64,000 nucleotides of DNA from an uncultured Chitinophaga sp. (GCA_902168205.1 CABHOK010000017.1:62001-126000); one strand, 5' to 3'; positions 26,493 through 36,340 are shown, counted from the stretch's first letter. Numbers and translations are program-made. Notes: generated by a model from the sequence alone, not told the origin.

Positions 26493-26501
26493 CTTTATAG
26501 G

Positions 26502-26987
26502 ATGCCTTCATTTACTGTAGACCATATTTATCAATGGCTCGAAGAAGTCAAAGACCCCGAGATACCTGTGTTATCGTTGGTGGATCTCGGTGTGATCACT
26601 TCAGTAGCTATAGCAGCAGACACGGTAAAAATCGAAATGACACCCACGTTTGTAGGATGTCCCGCGCTTGATGTAATGCAACGCGACATAACGGAGACAC
26701 TACAGGCGAAAGGCGTTCCTAAAGTTTCTATTACGGTTAATTTTCACAAACCCTGGTCGTCTGATAAAATCTCTGAAAAGGGGAAACAAGCGTTGAAAGA
26801 ATTCGGGCTCGCGCCTCCGTTTTCAGCCCTTATCCATGATATTGAGCTGCTGGAGCATGTTGCCTGCCCACGATGCAACGGTACCAATACTGAACTGCGC
26901 AATACATTTGGCTCCACGCTCTGCCGGTCTATTCACTATTGCTATACCTGCCGGGAAGCTTTTGAACAGTTTAAGCCGGTGCAGTAA
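26502..26987 (+). CDS. paaD: 1,2-phenylacetyl-CoA epoxidase subunit PaaD
   Basis: 161-aa PaaD/PaaJ protein. An MIP18-like (DUF59) domain covers residues 5-95 (VKDPEIPVLSLVDLGVI, MTPTFVGCPALDVM), then a four-cysteine zinc or Fe-S site, CPRCN and CYTCREAFEQFKPV. It is needed for maturation of the PaaABCE epoxidase, probably for the PaaE iron-sulfur cluster. Remarkably it sits 13 kb from paaABC (40.1-42.9 kb) instead of between paaC and paaE. It lies 9 bases after the DinB-like gene. Confidence 0.9.
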   Translation: MPSFTVDHIYQWLEEVKDPEIPVLSLVDLGVITSVAIAADTVKIEMTPTFVGCPALDVMQRDITETLQAKGVPKVSITVNFHKPWSSDKISEKGKQALKEFGLAPPFSALIHDIELLEHVACPRCNGTNTELRNTFGSTLCRSIHYCYTCREAFEQFKPVQ

Positions 26988-27027
26988 CAATCATTGAAAG
27001 TATACTTTTGAAATATGAGTTTCCGTC

Positions 27028-27126
27028 ATGAAAACATACTCGTTTTATAAAATGCTGAAAACCAGAGGAACATTTTATTTCTTTGCACCGTATTGGTCAC
27101 TTGGAGCCCTTTTTATTTTGAAGTAA
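27028..27126 (+). CDS. possible 32-residue hydrophobic small protein
   Basis: ATG at 27028 opens a 32-codon frame rich in aromatic residues (FYFFAPYW) with basic residues at both ends, ending 3 bases before the next gene. It could be a leader or membrane peptide, or chance. No family recognised. Confidence 0.2.
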   Translation: MKTYSFYKMLKTRGTFYFFAPYWSLGALFILK

Positions 27127-27129
27127 CGC

Positions 27130-27741
27130 ATGAGAACCTTGTTATCTGGTATGGTCATTACCAGTTGTGCTTTTGTTTTTTGGAACTGCGGTAATAAAGA
27201 AGTTACCCAGGATCAAACTGCTACAACGTTTACACGGCTGGATTCGCTTACAGACGCATATCTTGGTTTGCAAGACAGCCTGCTACAGGCCTGGAACGTG
27301 ATGATCCATGACGACAACCAGAAAATAAAGGCCATGCACAATCTCATTCACGAATTGATGATATCATCGCCTGAAAAAAGTGAAGAGCTTGCCATCTACG
27401 AACAACGACTCGACCAGCTATTGCGTCTTCGGTACACACAGAAAACCATGGCGAACGCAGATGTAGTGGAGGAATACGACTTTGCGTCCAACTCACTGGT
27501 ATCAGAACTGCTTTCGCTGGCAGAATCTCAAACCGAATTCAATTATAACACCACCCTTCAGAAACTCGCGGAAGAAATAAGTCAGGCCGACCAGCGCGTT
27601 AATAATTACCGTGAAGAGTACGATATGATTGTAGCATCGTACAATCGTTTCATTGAGCGAAATCAGAAAGACATAAAAGATATTGATGCACACACTCCTC
27701 CGGAGAAGCGCCCCATGTTTCAAATGGTCTCGGAAGAATAA
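27130..27741 (+). CDS. predicted helical lipoprotein, function unknown
   Basis: 203 aa. Lipoprotein signal with lipobox VFWNC (lipidated C20), then an almost entirely alpha-helical, charged sequence with heptad-like patterns (coiled coil about 35-175). The segment YDMIVASYNRFIERNQ resembles the conserved LemA stretch, but the rest does not match LemA. Ends EKRPMFQMVSEE. It converges on the C25 peptidase gene across a terminator. Confidence 0.7.
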   Translation: MRTLLSGMVITSCAFVFWNCGNKEVTQDQTATTFTRLDSLTDAYLGLQDSLLQAWNVMIHDDNQKIKAMHNLIHELMISSPEKSEELAIYEQRLDQLLRLRYTQKTMANADVVEEYDFASNSLVSELLSLAESQTEFNYNTTLQKLAEEISQADQRVNNYREEYDMIVASYNRFIERNQKDIKDIDAHTPPEKRPMFQMVSEE

Positions 27742-27750
27742 GAATCATAC

Positions 27751-27783
27751 AAAAAAATGCCCTGCAAAATCTTTTTGCAAGGC
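27751..27783 (-). terminator. terminator of the C25 peptidase gene
   Basis: The minus-strand transcript forms an 11-bp stem (GCCTTGCAAAA with TTTTGCAGGGC, one U-G) with a 3-base loop, then ATTTTTTTG. It lies 24 bases past the stop of the peptidase gene. Confidence 0.8.
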
Positions 27784-27806
27784 ACAAGTCTCATCAAAAT
27801 ATAGTC

Positions 27807-30800
27807 TTATCGCATCAGCACAAGTTTTCCTTCGCGGATCACTTGATTACCATTCACGCTGAACTGCATTTTATAGATATATACTCCGTTCGGTAAAACG
27901 TTGCCTTGCAAATCCGTTCCGTCCCACTTCAGGTAATTTACACCGATGTGAAAATCATTCGCATCATCTTGTGAGAAAGCATGCAGTAGTTTACCATTTA
28001 CATTTACCAGTTCCAGGTTAAAATTCTCAGGTGTATACTGGCCGCTCAAAATTACCCGGAAGGCAAAATCAGAAGCAGAAGGATTCGGATACGGTTCTGA
28101 AATTGTAACGGAAGTTTCATCGCTTACAACAAAGTCTACCAGGTATGGATCGGTACCGCTGGTGTTGTTACGTGCATCAGCAGCCTCTACACGCAAGGTA
28201 TATTTACCGGCAGGCAGATTTACCGGCTTGAATTCTATTCGAAAATCCGATGTCTCGGTAGCCGGGTACCACGTTACTTCACTGCTGCTAAGATCTATAG
28301 TGGTTGGTGTACAGGTTTCGTCTTCGCAGGGATACGTGAGATATACTTTCATACCCTGAAGATCCTGCTTAAAGTTCTTCTTGTTCTCATCCCAAACCCG
28401 CATCAGTATAAATGGGTTGGTAGATACGAAATCACCATTCAGCACATGCCTGTCATCAATGGTAACATCCAGCACAGGGTCAAAACCATCCACCATTACG
28501 TTGAGGTAATCAGGAAGCGACAACACATTGTTATCGTAATACTGCTCAGGGGTTATCTGCGGGTTTACGAATACATTTACGTCATTGGCGCCAATCATAT
28601 CTGCAGTAGCCAAATTTATACTGAACAAGGAAGTATCTCCCGGAGCCGGCTGTTTGATCTTCTTATAAGACAATTGCGATATACGTTGATCTTTATTGAA
28701 GAGCTCGTATCGTACTGAAAGCGAATCTGTAAATTCTTTATCACTGATGTTAATGAATCCGTATTTCCCTTCCCATACAACACCTTCCGTTACCGTTTCT
28801 GCCTTCTGATTATTTTTAAAAACAAGCAAGCCCTCTGGTACAGGCGTGTATAGTACCAGCCATTTTCTTAGTTGTGCTGCTGTCAGTTTTATATTGTCCG
28901 CAGCTTTATATACCAGTTTTATATAGGGGTATTGAACAGCATCTATTGATGACAAATCCAGATCACCCGTAAAATCGGTATATAGTACTTCTTCGTCACC
29001 ATTCAGTTTAATACCCAGAAGATCAAAGCTCACGATATCCTGCGGCTCTACACTTTTGGTATTTGCAATGAATGATTTCCAGGCCTGAGCAGGACCAATT
29101 ACTTTAGAAGTCATGCTACCGGAAGTATAGCGACCCGTGATCGTTTTACTAACTGTTAACACCTGTTTATTCGCAGGCGTACCAGAAGTCCGGAAGAACT
29201 TTGCAGTTCCGGCTGCTGCTCCTTTGCGTGCGAAAATAACAACAGGTTCGCCTGCCGTAAGCGCATTAATCTGTGCTACAGATATACCAAGCTCACCTAA
29301 TTTCGTTTTTGCTGCTGCCGGCCACGAAGGATAATTAGCATTACCAAGACTGAATAACACAACAGAATCTCCCTCCGCTATATTATCCACATACGTGCGG
29401 ATATCATCGTTATTACTCGTGATCAGCTCCGTATACAGAAAACTATTCACTACCCAGGGCGAACGTCCACAGGAGCGTCTGCCGCTGGTATACCACTTGA
29501 ATGGTATACCTATATACGGATTGGTTGAACTCTTTTCAAATGCAATCAGGTTAATCGTATTATCACGACACACATATCCCTGCCGGTAGAGATTGTATTC
29601 CGCTCCTCCTATTTTATAACTATAATCCAAATACGTAGCACCATAGGCAGACCCGTAGATTCTAATATCAACCGAAGTTACGGTCTCTTTAAAATTCAGT
29701 TTACGCAAAGTGGCATCTTCCACCAGCCCGTCCGTTGTATTGGCCAGGTATTGTGGAAAATGTACCTGAGCCCAACCTTCTGGCCCGTTATCAATGTAGG
29801 TAAAGGAGCTATGCACCCAGGCATCCGACTCTCCCTCGGTTGGCTGCGCCAATTTAGTTCGCCAGTAATAGGCAAGCGTATCCGCCTGCAAAAGTTCTAT
29901 GCCCTGACGCGCCAACAGCGTTCCTTTTACCGTAAATGTTTTTTTATACTGACTATCAAATGTATTGACGGTATCAACTTCTACGATGAACTCACGTTCG
30001 CCTGATCGCAAATCTGTAGTTTGAAAAGACAGCGTTAAATCTTTGTTATGTACTATAGCAAAGTCAGAAGGGAAAAGATTCCTAGTTCCATTTAATGCAA
30101 TAGGCAATGTTAACGATGCGGTGTTATTGCTTTCATTTAGTTCATTGATTATACTATCCGGATCAAGCGTTATTTCAAACCGGTTATTACCCCCGCCATT
30201 CTCGCGGCCTTTACGAATAACAAAAGTTAATGTATCGCTATATAGCGTGGATGGATACAGTGAATCGTAAACGATCAGTGAATTATCATTCAGGTAGCGC
30301 TTCACTTCAATGCGCATCGTATCTTCCCTGGCACGGCCAAAGTTTCGAACAATGATCTTCAGTGCAAACGAATCGGTTAGTGCAGTGATCGTTTCTCCAT
30401 CGAATGATTCGAGGTATACATTCTCATCTTTTATTTCAAGGTCAGGTTTGTTCGCACCGAATAATGGCACAGCCGGATCACCGAGTAAAATCATTTGCTG
30501 TACCTGTGTTGTGTTCGCTATAGATGAGCCGGTTTGCGCTATATGCCTGCGTGCTGTTTCTTTCTGTATATCGCCAATCCCTTTATGGATAAATACGGAA
30601 TCCGCGAATCCAACCTGATAAAACTTTTCGGAGTAAATACGCAGATTCGAAACAAAGCCGTAACCACTATGTGCTATAAAGGCAGAGGCACCTTTATTGG
30701 CTGCGAGTACCCAATCTTCACCAAATAATGTCTTGTTGGAAAAGAATGCACCGGCACTACATCCATTCATTAGCATCATTGGATACTTGTTAGGATTGTT

Positions 30801-32732
30801 ATATCCCATGATCGGGTCGGTTACATATCCTATATCAAAATCCAATGTTGTGGTAGACGCGTGTCCAAAAAATGTTACCAGCCCAAGTCCTTTATTTATT
30901 TCTTCAGCAATGTTAATGAGTTCAATATCGGTCGATTGTTTAGCAAGTGCCGAAACCTTTCCTCCCAAATAATAACTGCGGGCAATAGTTGCATAGTCCT
31001 GCAGAAAAGAACGGAAAAGCTCGGGCTCACCATCTTCTATACCTCCGCTTAGGTGAAGTATATCTTTTCTTCGCAAGTCATCAAAAGGTCTTGCTTCAGT
31101 CTCTATTATCTTATTGAGATAAGCAGCAACATCTGCCGCTTTCGTTGCTGTAATACGGCCTGTAGCCACCGCAGGATCATCGGTTGTACCTGCGAGACCT
31201 GCCGTATAGTAACTATCCGAAGCAGGATGCCCGGTTGAAGGCACCAGGTCTTTATTGGTTGCAAAAGAACTCGAATTAGGATTACGATGATATTGCCCCC
31301 CGTAGTCAAGTCCTTTACCTATAATGAAGAGATAACGGGGAAGGTTGGTAGCAGCAAGATACTGCATGAACTTAAATATAGCTCTTGGCGATATCTCGCC
31401 ATAGTTAAACTGGTCATAGAGTTGCCCTATATTTACTACCAGCGTATCATGACCTCCACCCGCTGCCGAGGCCCTGTATTCCGCATAAGCTTTCACCGGA
31501 TCGCTGTAACCGGAAGCTGCTCTTCGCAAGAGTGGGTGACTAATGATTACATAGTTATGATCACGCGGGTTTATGTCTCTGAACTTAATGGGTTTAATCT
31601 TCGGAGCTATAGTAGTGGTGGTCGAAAATATTTTGCGTGCGGAACTTGTTGAAGGAACAATAGCATTTAACGTAGAAGATGATGTAGTTCCTATCTTTAC
31701 TACAGCGGAAGGATCCGTTACATCAAAGAGACGAAGTCCGGCTGCTGCATTCTGTATTTGTACATACGATTTACCGTTTCCATTGGCAACAAGATTAAAT
31801 ACCTTTTCGCTTGCTGAAGCGGCATTAGTTTGCTGCGCATAACGCAGCTTCAGATACGATGCGCTCAATCGGTCTACAGCTCCTCCGACACCGATAACTT
31901 TTATGCGTACCAGTAACGAACCGTCAGCGGCAATATCGCTCCACGCCAGATTCTGAGTAAAAGTATAGGCATCATAACCCGAGAAATTTACGGTTCCTGC
32001 CAAACGTAAACCTGTGCCTACATATACTTCTGCAACGTGTGCCATCGGACCACGCCCAACCAGCAAGAGTTCAAGTTTCGGAACAGGGGCCGAAGTAACC
32101 GTATTTGTAATACCCGTGATGGTATAGTCGACATATTGAGCCTGTACAACCTGTGCCCCGGTAAATCCTTCTCCGCGATCAAAGAAGCTATAGCGCATCT
32201 CTATTTCATAATCAGTTCCCTGCGAAAGCTGGCTGACGAATACCTGCAACTTCTCATCAACATGATAACTCTCTGCGGCAAGCCCCGATGTATTGTTTTC
32301 GCTGAAGGAAACCATTCGCTTGCCGTTCAGTGCTCCGATGGTAAGGAAGTAACTGGTGGTGTCGTTATAGAGGTTATAGTATTTATGAGGCTGAAGTGAT
32401 GCGGGTTTATAAAGATCAGCATCGAGTGTACCATCGTTGCGTCTTCCGTAAAACTCTATAAAATCAGCGCTGTTGAACTGGCCATCGCCCTCTCCTTCTA
32501 CATAGATGGCCTGTTGAACACCACGATGAAAGAGCTGAATACGCTGCGGATCAATTGAACCTACCGGAAAGCCTGCGGCCTGCAAACTTGTATAGTCAAG
32601 TTTATATATACCGTCTTTACCAACGGGAATTTTAAAATACGACTGGCTAAAGTCAATCCACTCATTACCTACCTGGGCATTGACCTCTACAATGGCTGCT
32701 AAAATCAGGATTACGAAAAAAAACTGCTTCAT
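27807..32732 (-). CDS. giant gingipain-like C25 cysteine peptidase with T9SS sorting domain
   Basis: About 1641 aa from the ATG at 32730-32732 (an in-frame TTG five codons upstream is less likely). Signal peptide ends VNAQ. An N-terminal region of beta-sandwich character precedes a C25 catalytic domain (about 395-760) with His in FFGHASTTT (about 620) and nucleophile Cys in LMNGCSAGAFF (about 657). There follow Ig-like/CARDB-like repeats (NFGRAREDTMRIEV) and a C-terminal type IX secretion sorting domain (ISEPYPNPS, then NGVYIYKMQ...GKLVLMR). The gene architecture is close to PorU, but PorU lacks a cleaved sorting domain; a surface peptidase is more likely. No other T9SS genes are in view. Confidence 0.9.
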   Translation of the reverse strand: MKQFFFVILILAAIVEVNAQVGNEWIDFSQSYFKIPVGKDGIYKLDYTSLQAAGFPVGSIDPQRIQLFHRGVQQAIYVEGEGDGQFNSADFIEFYGRRNDGTLDADLYKPASLQPHKYYNLYNDTTSYFLTIGALNGKRMVSFSENNTSGLAAESYHVDEKLQVFVSQLSQGTDYEIEMRYSFFDRGEGFTGAQVVQAQYVDYTITGITNTVTSAPVPKLELLLVGRGPMAHVAEVYVGTGLRLAGTVNFSGYDAYTFTQNLAWSDIAADGSLLVRIKVIGVGGAVDRLSASYLKLRYAQQTNAASASEKVFNLVANGNGKSYVQIQNAAAGLRLFDVTDPSAVVKIGTTSSSTLNAIVPSTSSARKIFSTTTTIAPKIKPIKFRDINPRDHNYVIISHPLLRRAASGYSDPVKAYAEYRASAAGGGHDTLVVNIGQLYDQFNYGEISPRAIFKFMQYLAATNLPRYLFIIGKGLDYGGQYHRNPNSSSFATNKDLVPSTGHPASDSYYTAGLAGTTDDPAVATGRITATKAADVAAYLNKIIETEARPFDDLRRKDILHLSGGIEDGEPELFRSFLQDYATIARSYYLGGKVSALAKQSTDIELINIAEEINKGLGLVTFFGHASTTTLDFDIGYVTDPIMGYNNPNKYPMMLMNGCSAGAFFSNKTLFGEDWVLAANKGASAFIAHSGYGFVSNLRIYSEKFYQVGFADSVFIHKGIGDIQKETARRHIAQTGSSIANTTQVQQMILLGDPAVPLFGANKPDLEIKDENVYLESFDGETITALTDSFALKIIVRNFGRAREDTMRIEVKRYLNDNSLIVYDSLYPSTLYSDTLTFVIRKGRENGGGNNRFEITLDPDSIINELNESNNTASLTLPIALNGTRNLFPSDFAIVHNKDLTLSFQTTDLRSGEREFIVEVDTVNTFDSQYKKTFTVKGTLLARQGIELLQADTLAYYWRTKLAQPTEGESDAWVHSSFTYIDNGPEGWAQVHFPQYLANTTDGLVEDATLRKLNFKETVTSVDIRIYGSAYGATYLDYSYKIGGAEYNLYRQGYVCRDNTINLIAFEKSSTNPYIGIPFKWYTSGRRSCGRSPWVVNSFLYTELITSNNDDIRTYVDNIAEGDSVVLFSLGNANYPSWPAAAKTKLGELGISVAQINALTAGEPVVIFARKGAAAGTAKFFRTSGTPANKQVLTVSKTITGRYTSGSMTSKVIGPAQAWKSFIANTKSVEPQDIVSFDLLGIKLNGDEEVLYTDFTGDLDLSSIDAVQYPYIKLVYKAADNIKLTAAQLRKWLVLYTPVPEGLLVFKNNQKAETVTEGVVWEGKYGFINISDKEFTDSLSVRYELFNKDQRISQLSYKKIKQPAPGDTSLFSINLATADMIGANDVNVFVNPQITPEQYYDNNVLSLPDYLNVMVDGFDPVLDVTIDDRHVLNGDFVSTNPFILMRVWDENKKNFKQDLQGMKVYLTYPCEDETCTPTTIDLSSSEVTWYPATETSDFRIEFKPVNLPAGKYTLRVEAADARNNTSGTDPYLVDFVVSDETSVTISEPYPNPSASDFAFRVILSGQYTPENFNLELVNVNGKLLHAFSQDDANDFHIGVNYLKWDGTDLQGNVLPNGVYIYKMQFSVNGNQVIREGKLVLMR

Positions 32733-32758
32733 TAAAAACCTCCCCAAAGACCTGTTAA

Positions 32759-32766
32759 CAAAGGTA
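32759..32766 (-). promoter_or_regulatory. possible -7 element of the C25 peptidase gene
   Basis: Minus-strand TACCTTTG fits TAnnTTTG and lies 27 bases before the ATG. No TTG is found at the -33 distance. The rest of the noncoding space 32748-33227 is A/T-rich and I see no gene or repeat in it. Confidence 0.35.
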
Positions 32767-33227
32767 CATACTAAGTTAGCTTATGAAGTAAGTTCTTTTA
32801 AATCAATATTCTGCAAATATTTAGCACTTGTAATTATCTGTTGATACGTGAATAAAAATTGAATGCCCGGCTTGTCGCTAACTAAAAATGTAAAGTCTAA
32901 AGAAAGCAGCTATTGATCTACGCACTTCCTGTTCCTCACTCCTTAAAATCCGGCGCAAAGTCTCGGTGATTTATTCAAAACTGAACAGCGCTGTGTTCAC
33001 TTTCAGATCAAATCCCTTAAACAATTCAGGTCAGAAAACCTCGCTTCAAAAAAAAATGAAAATTTTTTAAAAAGATGTAATAACCTGTAAATAAGACACT
33101 TGAATTCATTTTTTAAGATAAAAAAGTGCCATTTTCTTTGCTCTTTTTAACCGAACAATAAAGTACTTGGCCATACATAGTACTTATCCGTATATAGATC
33201 TATATTGAAACAAAAAAACAGGGATGT

Positions 33228-33563
33228 ATGAACCTTGAAAACACGCAAGTACAGATGAGAAAGGGAATTCTGGAATACTGCATCCTCCACATAATTTCGC
33301 GGGGCGAAGTATACGCTTCCGACATGCTGGATGAACTTACCGCAGCCAAAATTATAGTGGTGGAGGGTACCCTATACCCGCTCCTTACCCGCCTTAAGAA
33401 TGCGGGGCTTCTAGAATACAAATGGATTGAGTCAAAGTCAGGGCCACCTCGAAAATATTACAAACTCACTGATAGAGGAAGTAAATTTTTGGGCAAACTT
33501 ACCGAGACTTGGGATGAACTCGTACATTCCACACAAATGATCACATCCAAATCCAACTTATAA
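33228..33563 (+). CDS. PadR family transcriptional regulator
   Basis: 111-aa winged-helix regulator: QMRKGILEYCILHIIS at the start, the recognition region VEGTLYPLLTRLKNAGLLEYKW, and the wing GPPRKYYKLTDRGSKFL. PadR proteins repress genes next to them. Here it is 29 bases ahead of a PspC-domain envelope protein, the typical Bacteroidota PadR-PspC pair, so it probably autoregulates this operon. Ligand unknown. Confidence 0.93.
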   Translation: MNLENTQVQMRKGILEYCILHIISRGEVYASDMLDELTAAKIIVVEGTLYPLLTRLKNAGLLEYKWIESKSGPPRKYYKLTDRGSKFLGKLTETWDELVHSTQMITSKSNL

Positions 33564-33592
33564 TTGTATAACATCTCACGTCTATTGACTAT

Positions 33593-36013
33593 ATGAAAAA
33601 GAATATCAGCATCAACATCAGCGGCATCATCTTCCATATCGAAGAAGATGGATATGATAACCTGCGAAAGTATCTGGATTCGATCAATAAATATTTCTCT
33701 TCTTTTGAAGACAGCAGCGAGATCATGGCCGACATCGAAAGTCGCATTGCCGAAATCTTCCTATCAAAACTGAATGAAGGCAAGCAGGTAATTACGGCTG
33801 ACGATGTACATACGCTTATTACAACCATGGGTAGTGTAAGCGACTTTAAAGCTGTTGAAGAACATGAATTCAACGGTACCAGACCTTCAACCGAAAATAC
33901 AGCATACGAAAATACTACTACTTCAGGCGAAGCTTCGTCTTCCGACAACACGAACAGCAAAAGCTATAAAGCATTTACACCTTCACGACAATTGATGCGT
34001 GACCAGCAACGAAAAATACTGGGCGGTGTTTGTGCCGGGCTGGGTAATTACTTCAATGTAGATCCGCTTTGGATCCGGTTATTATTTGCCGTGCTCGCCT
34101 TCGCGTATGGTGTTACTATCGTGGTATACCTGGTTATGTGGATTGTTGTACCCGGATCCTATACGCTCGAAGAACCGATCGTTGATAGGAAAATGTTTCG
34201 CGACCCGGAGCGTAAAGTATTAGGTGGTGTTTCGGCCGGTGTAGCTTCATACTTCGGTATAGATATAGTAGTGATCCGCTTATTGTTTGTAATCTTCACA
34301 ATTGTTGGTGGTTTAGGTCTGCTGCTATATATAGTATTGTGGATTGCGCTGCCGGAAGCAAAAACACTTACCGATCGCATGCAGATGCAGGGCGAACCGG
34401 TTACACTGTCGAACATAGAGTCGACAATAAAAAAAAATCTAAACGTTGATCCTGAAAAAGAAGAAAGTGCAGCCACTAAAATACTGCTCTTCCCTTTTCG
34501 TCTTATCGGAATGATTCTGTCGGCACTGGCTAAAATCATCGGCCCGCTCGTAGAAGCATTCCGGATTATCATAGGAATTCTTATCGTGTGTATGGGTATT
34601 GGCTTTGCTTTCACGGTGCTGGTTACAGGTGGTATAGCCCTCGGCTTCTTCTCTGGTGCAGCACTCTCTGTACCGTGGATGGTAGAAGGTGATAACTTCA
34701 GCTTACCGGTAGATGCCATGACACGCGCGTTCCCGGGCTGGATAGCACTGGCAGGATTTATAGCCTGTCTCATTCCAAGCATACTGATATTGTTACTCGG
34801 TATATCCATGATCGCCAAACGAATTGTGTTTGGAGCTGCAGCCGGCTGGACATTGTTTGTATTGTTCTTCGTGAGTGTTGTGATGCTCAGCATCGGTATA
34901 CCCAAGATTGTGTTTGCATTCAAAGAAGAGGGAAGCTATAAAGTAGAAAACACGTATCATGTAAGCGGCAAGCGCGCATTACTGAAATTGAATGAGACAG
35001 GTCTCGATGATTATGATGAGACACATCTGTCGCTGAAAGGATATGATGGCAAAGACTTCAAGCTTGTACAGGAGTTCCAGGCAAATGGCAACACGCGACA
35101 AAAAGCAATTGAAAATGCACACATGGTAGACTATAATGTTACTGTTGAAGACTCGATCTTTACTTTCGATTCAAATATAGTCTTCCAGCAAGATGCAATT
35201 TTCCGCGGACAGAGCCTGGACATGACGCTGTATATACCGTACGATTTCCCTTTCACAATGACGGAAGATGTGAGTCGCTTCATTACACAATATGTAGACG
35301 GTAATTACCTGGATGGCGAAACCTGGCGCATGACTCCGAAAGGACTTGATTGTCTTACATGCCCAGTTGCCGATGGCGATCCGGAAACAAAAGAAGAAAC
35401 CAGCGATCAGTATGGCTTGACAGACTTCGATGAACTGGAAGTAAGCGGAATCTTTGATGTACGCATTACCCGCGGAGATGAGTATGCGATTGAATTGACA
35501 GGACCTGAAAGTGAAAAAGAAAAATATAAGATCGAACGCCAGGGCAGTGCATTGGTAATAGACTACGAGGATGACCGTGGTATAAACTGGAGTCGCGATT
35601 TTCTGAGTGTAGACGAGATCAAAATCAACATTACTATGCCGAAGCTTGAAAAAATCAAAGCGAAGGGAGCCGGTAAAATAAACTTCAAAGAATTTAAAGC
35701 TGAAGATCTGGATATAGATATAGTGGGCGCGGTAGATGTTACCGGTGAAGTAGAGGCAGACGATGTAACTCTGCACCTGAGCGGAGCGTCAAAGCTTTCG
35801 TTGGAAGGATCGGGCAACAACATGGAAGCCACGGTGCAGGGCGCATCATCGCTGCGTGCGTATGACTTTAAAGTTCGCAATGCTTTCATCGAAGTAAACG
35901 GAGCGTCATCAGCCAAAGTAAATGTTACCGACCATCTTGAAATGGAAGAAGGTATAGCCAGCGATATAGATTACAAGGGCAACCCTACTACCGTTACCAA
36001 ACGCGATCACTAG
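33593..36013 (+). CDS. PspC-domain envelope protein with C-terminal DUF2807-like beta helix
   Basis: 806 aa. The N-terminal cytoplasmic domain (1-95, KKNISINISGIIFHIEEDGYDNL) is common in Bacteroidota PspC proteins. Two PspC domains follow in tandem (about 133-195 and 203-260), each opening R.PERK(V/I)LGGV with a membrane segment. There are further membrane helices (about 320-355, 380-405, 425-440), then a large periplasmic part ending in a DUF2807 head-GIN domain (about 605-800; LEVSGIFDVRITRGDEY, VKGAGKINF-like and GASKLSLEGSG repeats). Likely part of envelope-stress sensing, controlled by the upstream PadR. Confidence 0.9.
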   Translation: MKKNISINISGIIFHIEEDGYDNLRKYLDSINKYFSSFEDSSEIMADIESRIAEIFLSKLNEGKQVITADDVHTLITTMGSVSDFKAVEEHEFNGTRPSTENTAYENTTTSGEASSSDNTNSKSYKAFTPSRQLMRDQQRKILGGVCAGLGNYFNVDPLWIRLLFAVLAFAYGVTIVVYLVMWIVVPGSYTLEEPIVDRKMFRDPERKVLGGVSAGVASYFGIDIVVIRLLFVIFTIVGGLGLLLYIVLWIALPEAKTLTDRMQMQGEPVTLSNIESTIKKNLNVDPEKEESAATKILLFPFRLIGMILSALAKIIGPLVEAFRIIIGILIVCMGIGFAFTVLVTGGIALGFFSGAALSVPWMVEGDNFSLPVDAMTRAFPGWIALAGFIACLIPSILILLLGISMIAKRIVFGAAAGWTLFVLFFVSVVMLSIGIPKIVFAFKEEGSYKVENTYHVSGKRALLKLNETGLDDYDETHLSLKGYDGKDFKLVQEFQANGNTRQKAIENAHMVDYNVTVEDSIFTFDSNIVFQQDAIFRGQSLDMTLYIPYDFPFTMTEDVSRFITQYVDGNYLDGETWRMTPKGLDCLTCPVADGDPETKEETSDQYGLTDFDELEVSGIFDVRITRGDEYAIELTGPESEKEKYKIERQGSALVIDYEDDRGINWSRDFLSVDEIKINITMPKLEKIKAKGAGKINFKEFKAEDLDIDIVGAVDVTGEVEADDVTLHLSGASKLSLEGSGNNMEATVQGASSLRAYDFKVRNAFIEVNGASSAKVNVTDHLEMEEGIASDIDYKGNPTTVTKRDH

Positions 36014-36026
36014 TAACTATATATTT

Positions 36027-36063
36027 ACCGGGAGTGAGGAGACGCCACATCCTTGCTCCTGGT
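36027..36063 (+). terminator. hairpin after the PspC gene
   Basis: 14-bp stem with three G-U pairs (36027-36040 with 36050-36063, 9-base loop), 14 bases past the stop. No T-run follows, so it is only a possible terminator or 3' stabiliser. Confidence 0.35.
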
Positions 36064-36159
36064 ATAATCGCTTTGTTGCAGAAACTGTCTCAATTTCGAG
36101 CTGTGCCGGCCGTAACGATTCTGAATTAAAAACGTTTAAATCCCCAATCCCCCAAACCC

Positions 36160-36213
36160 ATGATCATCTTCCTGTTAGTAGTACTGGTCTATATAATCTT
36201 CCAGATCGTCTAA
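36160..36213 (+). CDS. possible 17-residue membrane microprotein
   Basis: ATG at 36160 encodes MIIFLLVVLVYIIFQIV then TAA, a continuous hydrophobic helix. It is preceded by a C/A-rich stretch (CCCCAATCCCCCAAACCC). It is the only coding-like item in the 327-base space 36014-36340. Tiny single-helix proteins exist as subunits of membrane complexes, but chance is possible. Confidence 0.3.
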   Translation: MIIFLLVVLVYIIFQIV

Positions 36214-36340
36214 TCTCTGATCGGAATTTATATTTGTTTGCAAGATTTATAGATACATACCGTTTTTTTACTTGTTACACCAGCTAAAAGTATATATAGT
36301 AAATACGGCAGGTTTCTATTGAATTTAGTAAATTAGATGT

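Noticed and set aside
34159-34923. 254-codon minus-strand frame opposite the PspC gene
   Set aside because: Composition (Ile/Thr/Ser/Asn-rich, no domain) and full overlap with the clear PspC domains mark it as antisense shadow.
35171-35776. 201-codon minus-strand frame rich in Phe/Tyr
   Set aside because: Lies opposite the DUF2807 domain of the PspC protein; aromatic-rich composition typical of antisense frames.
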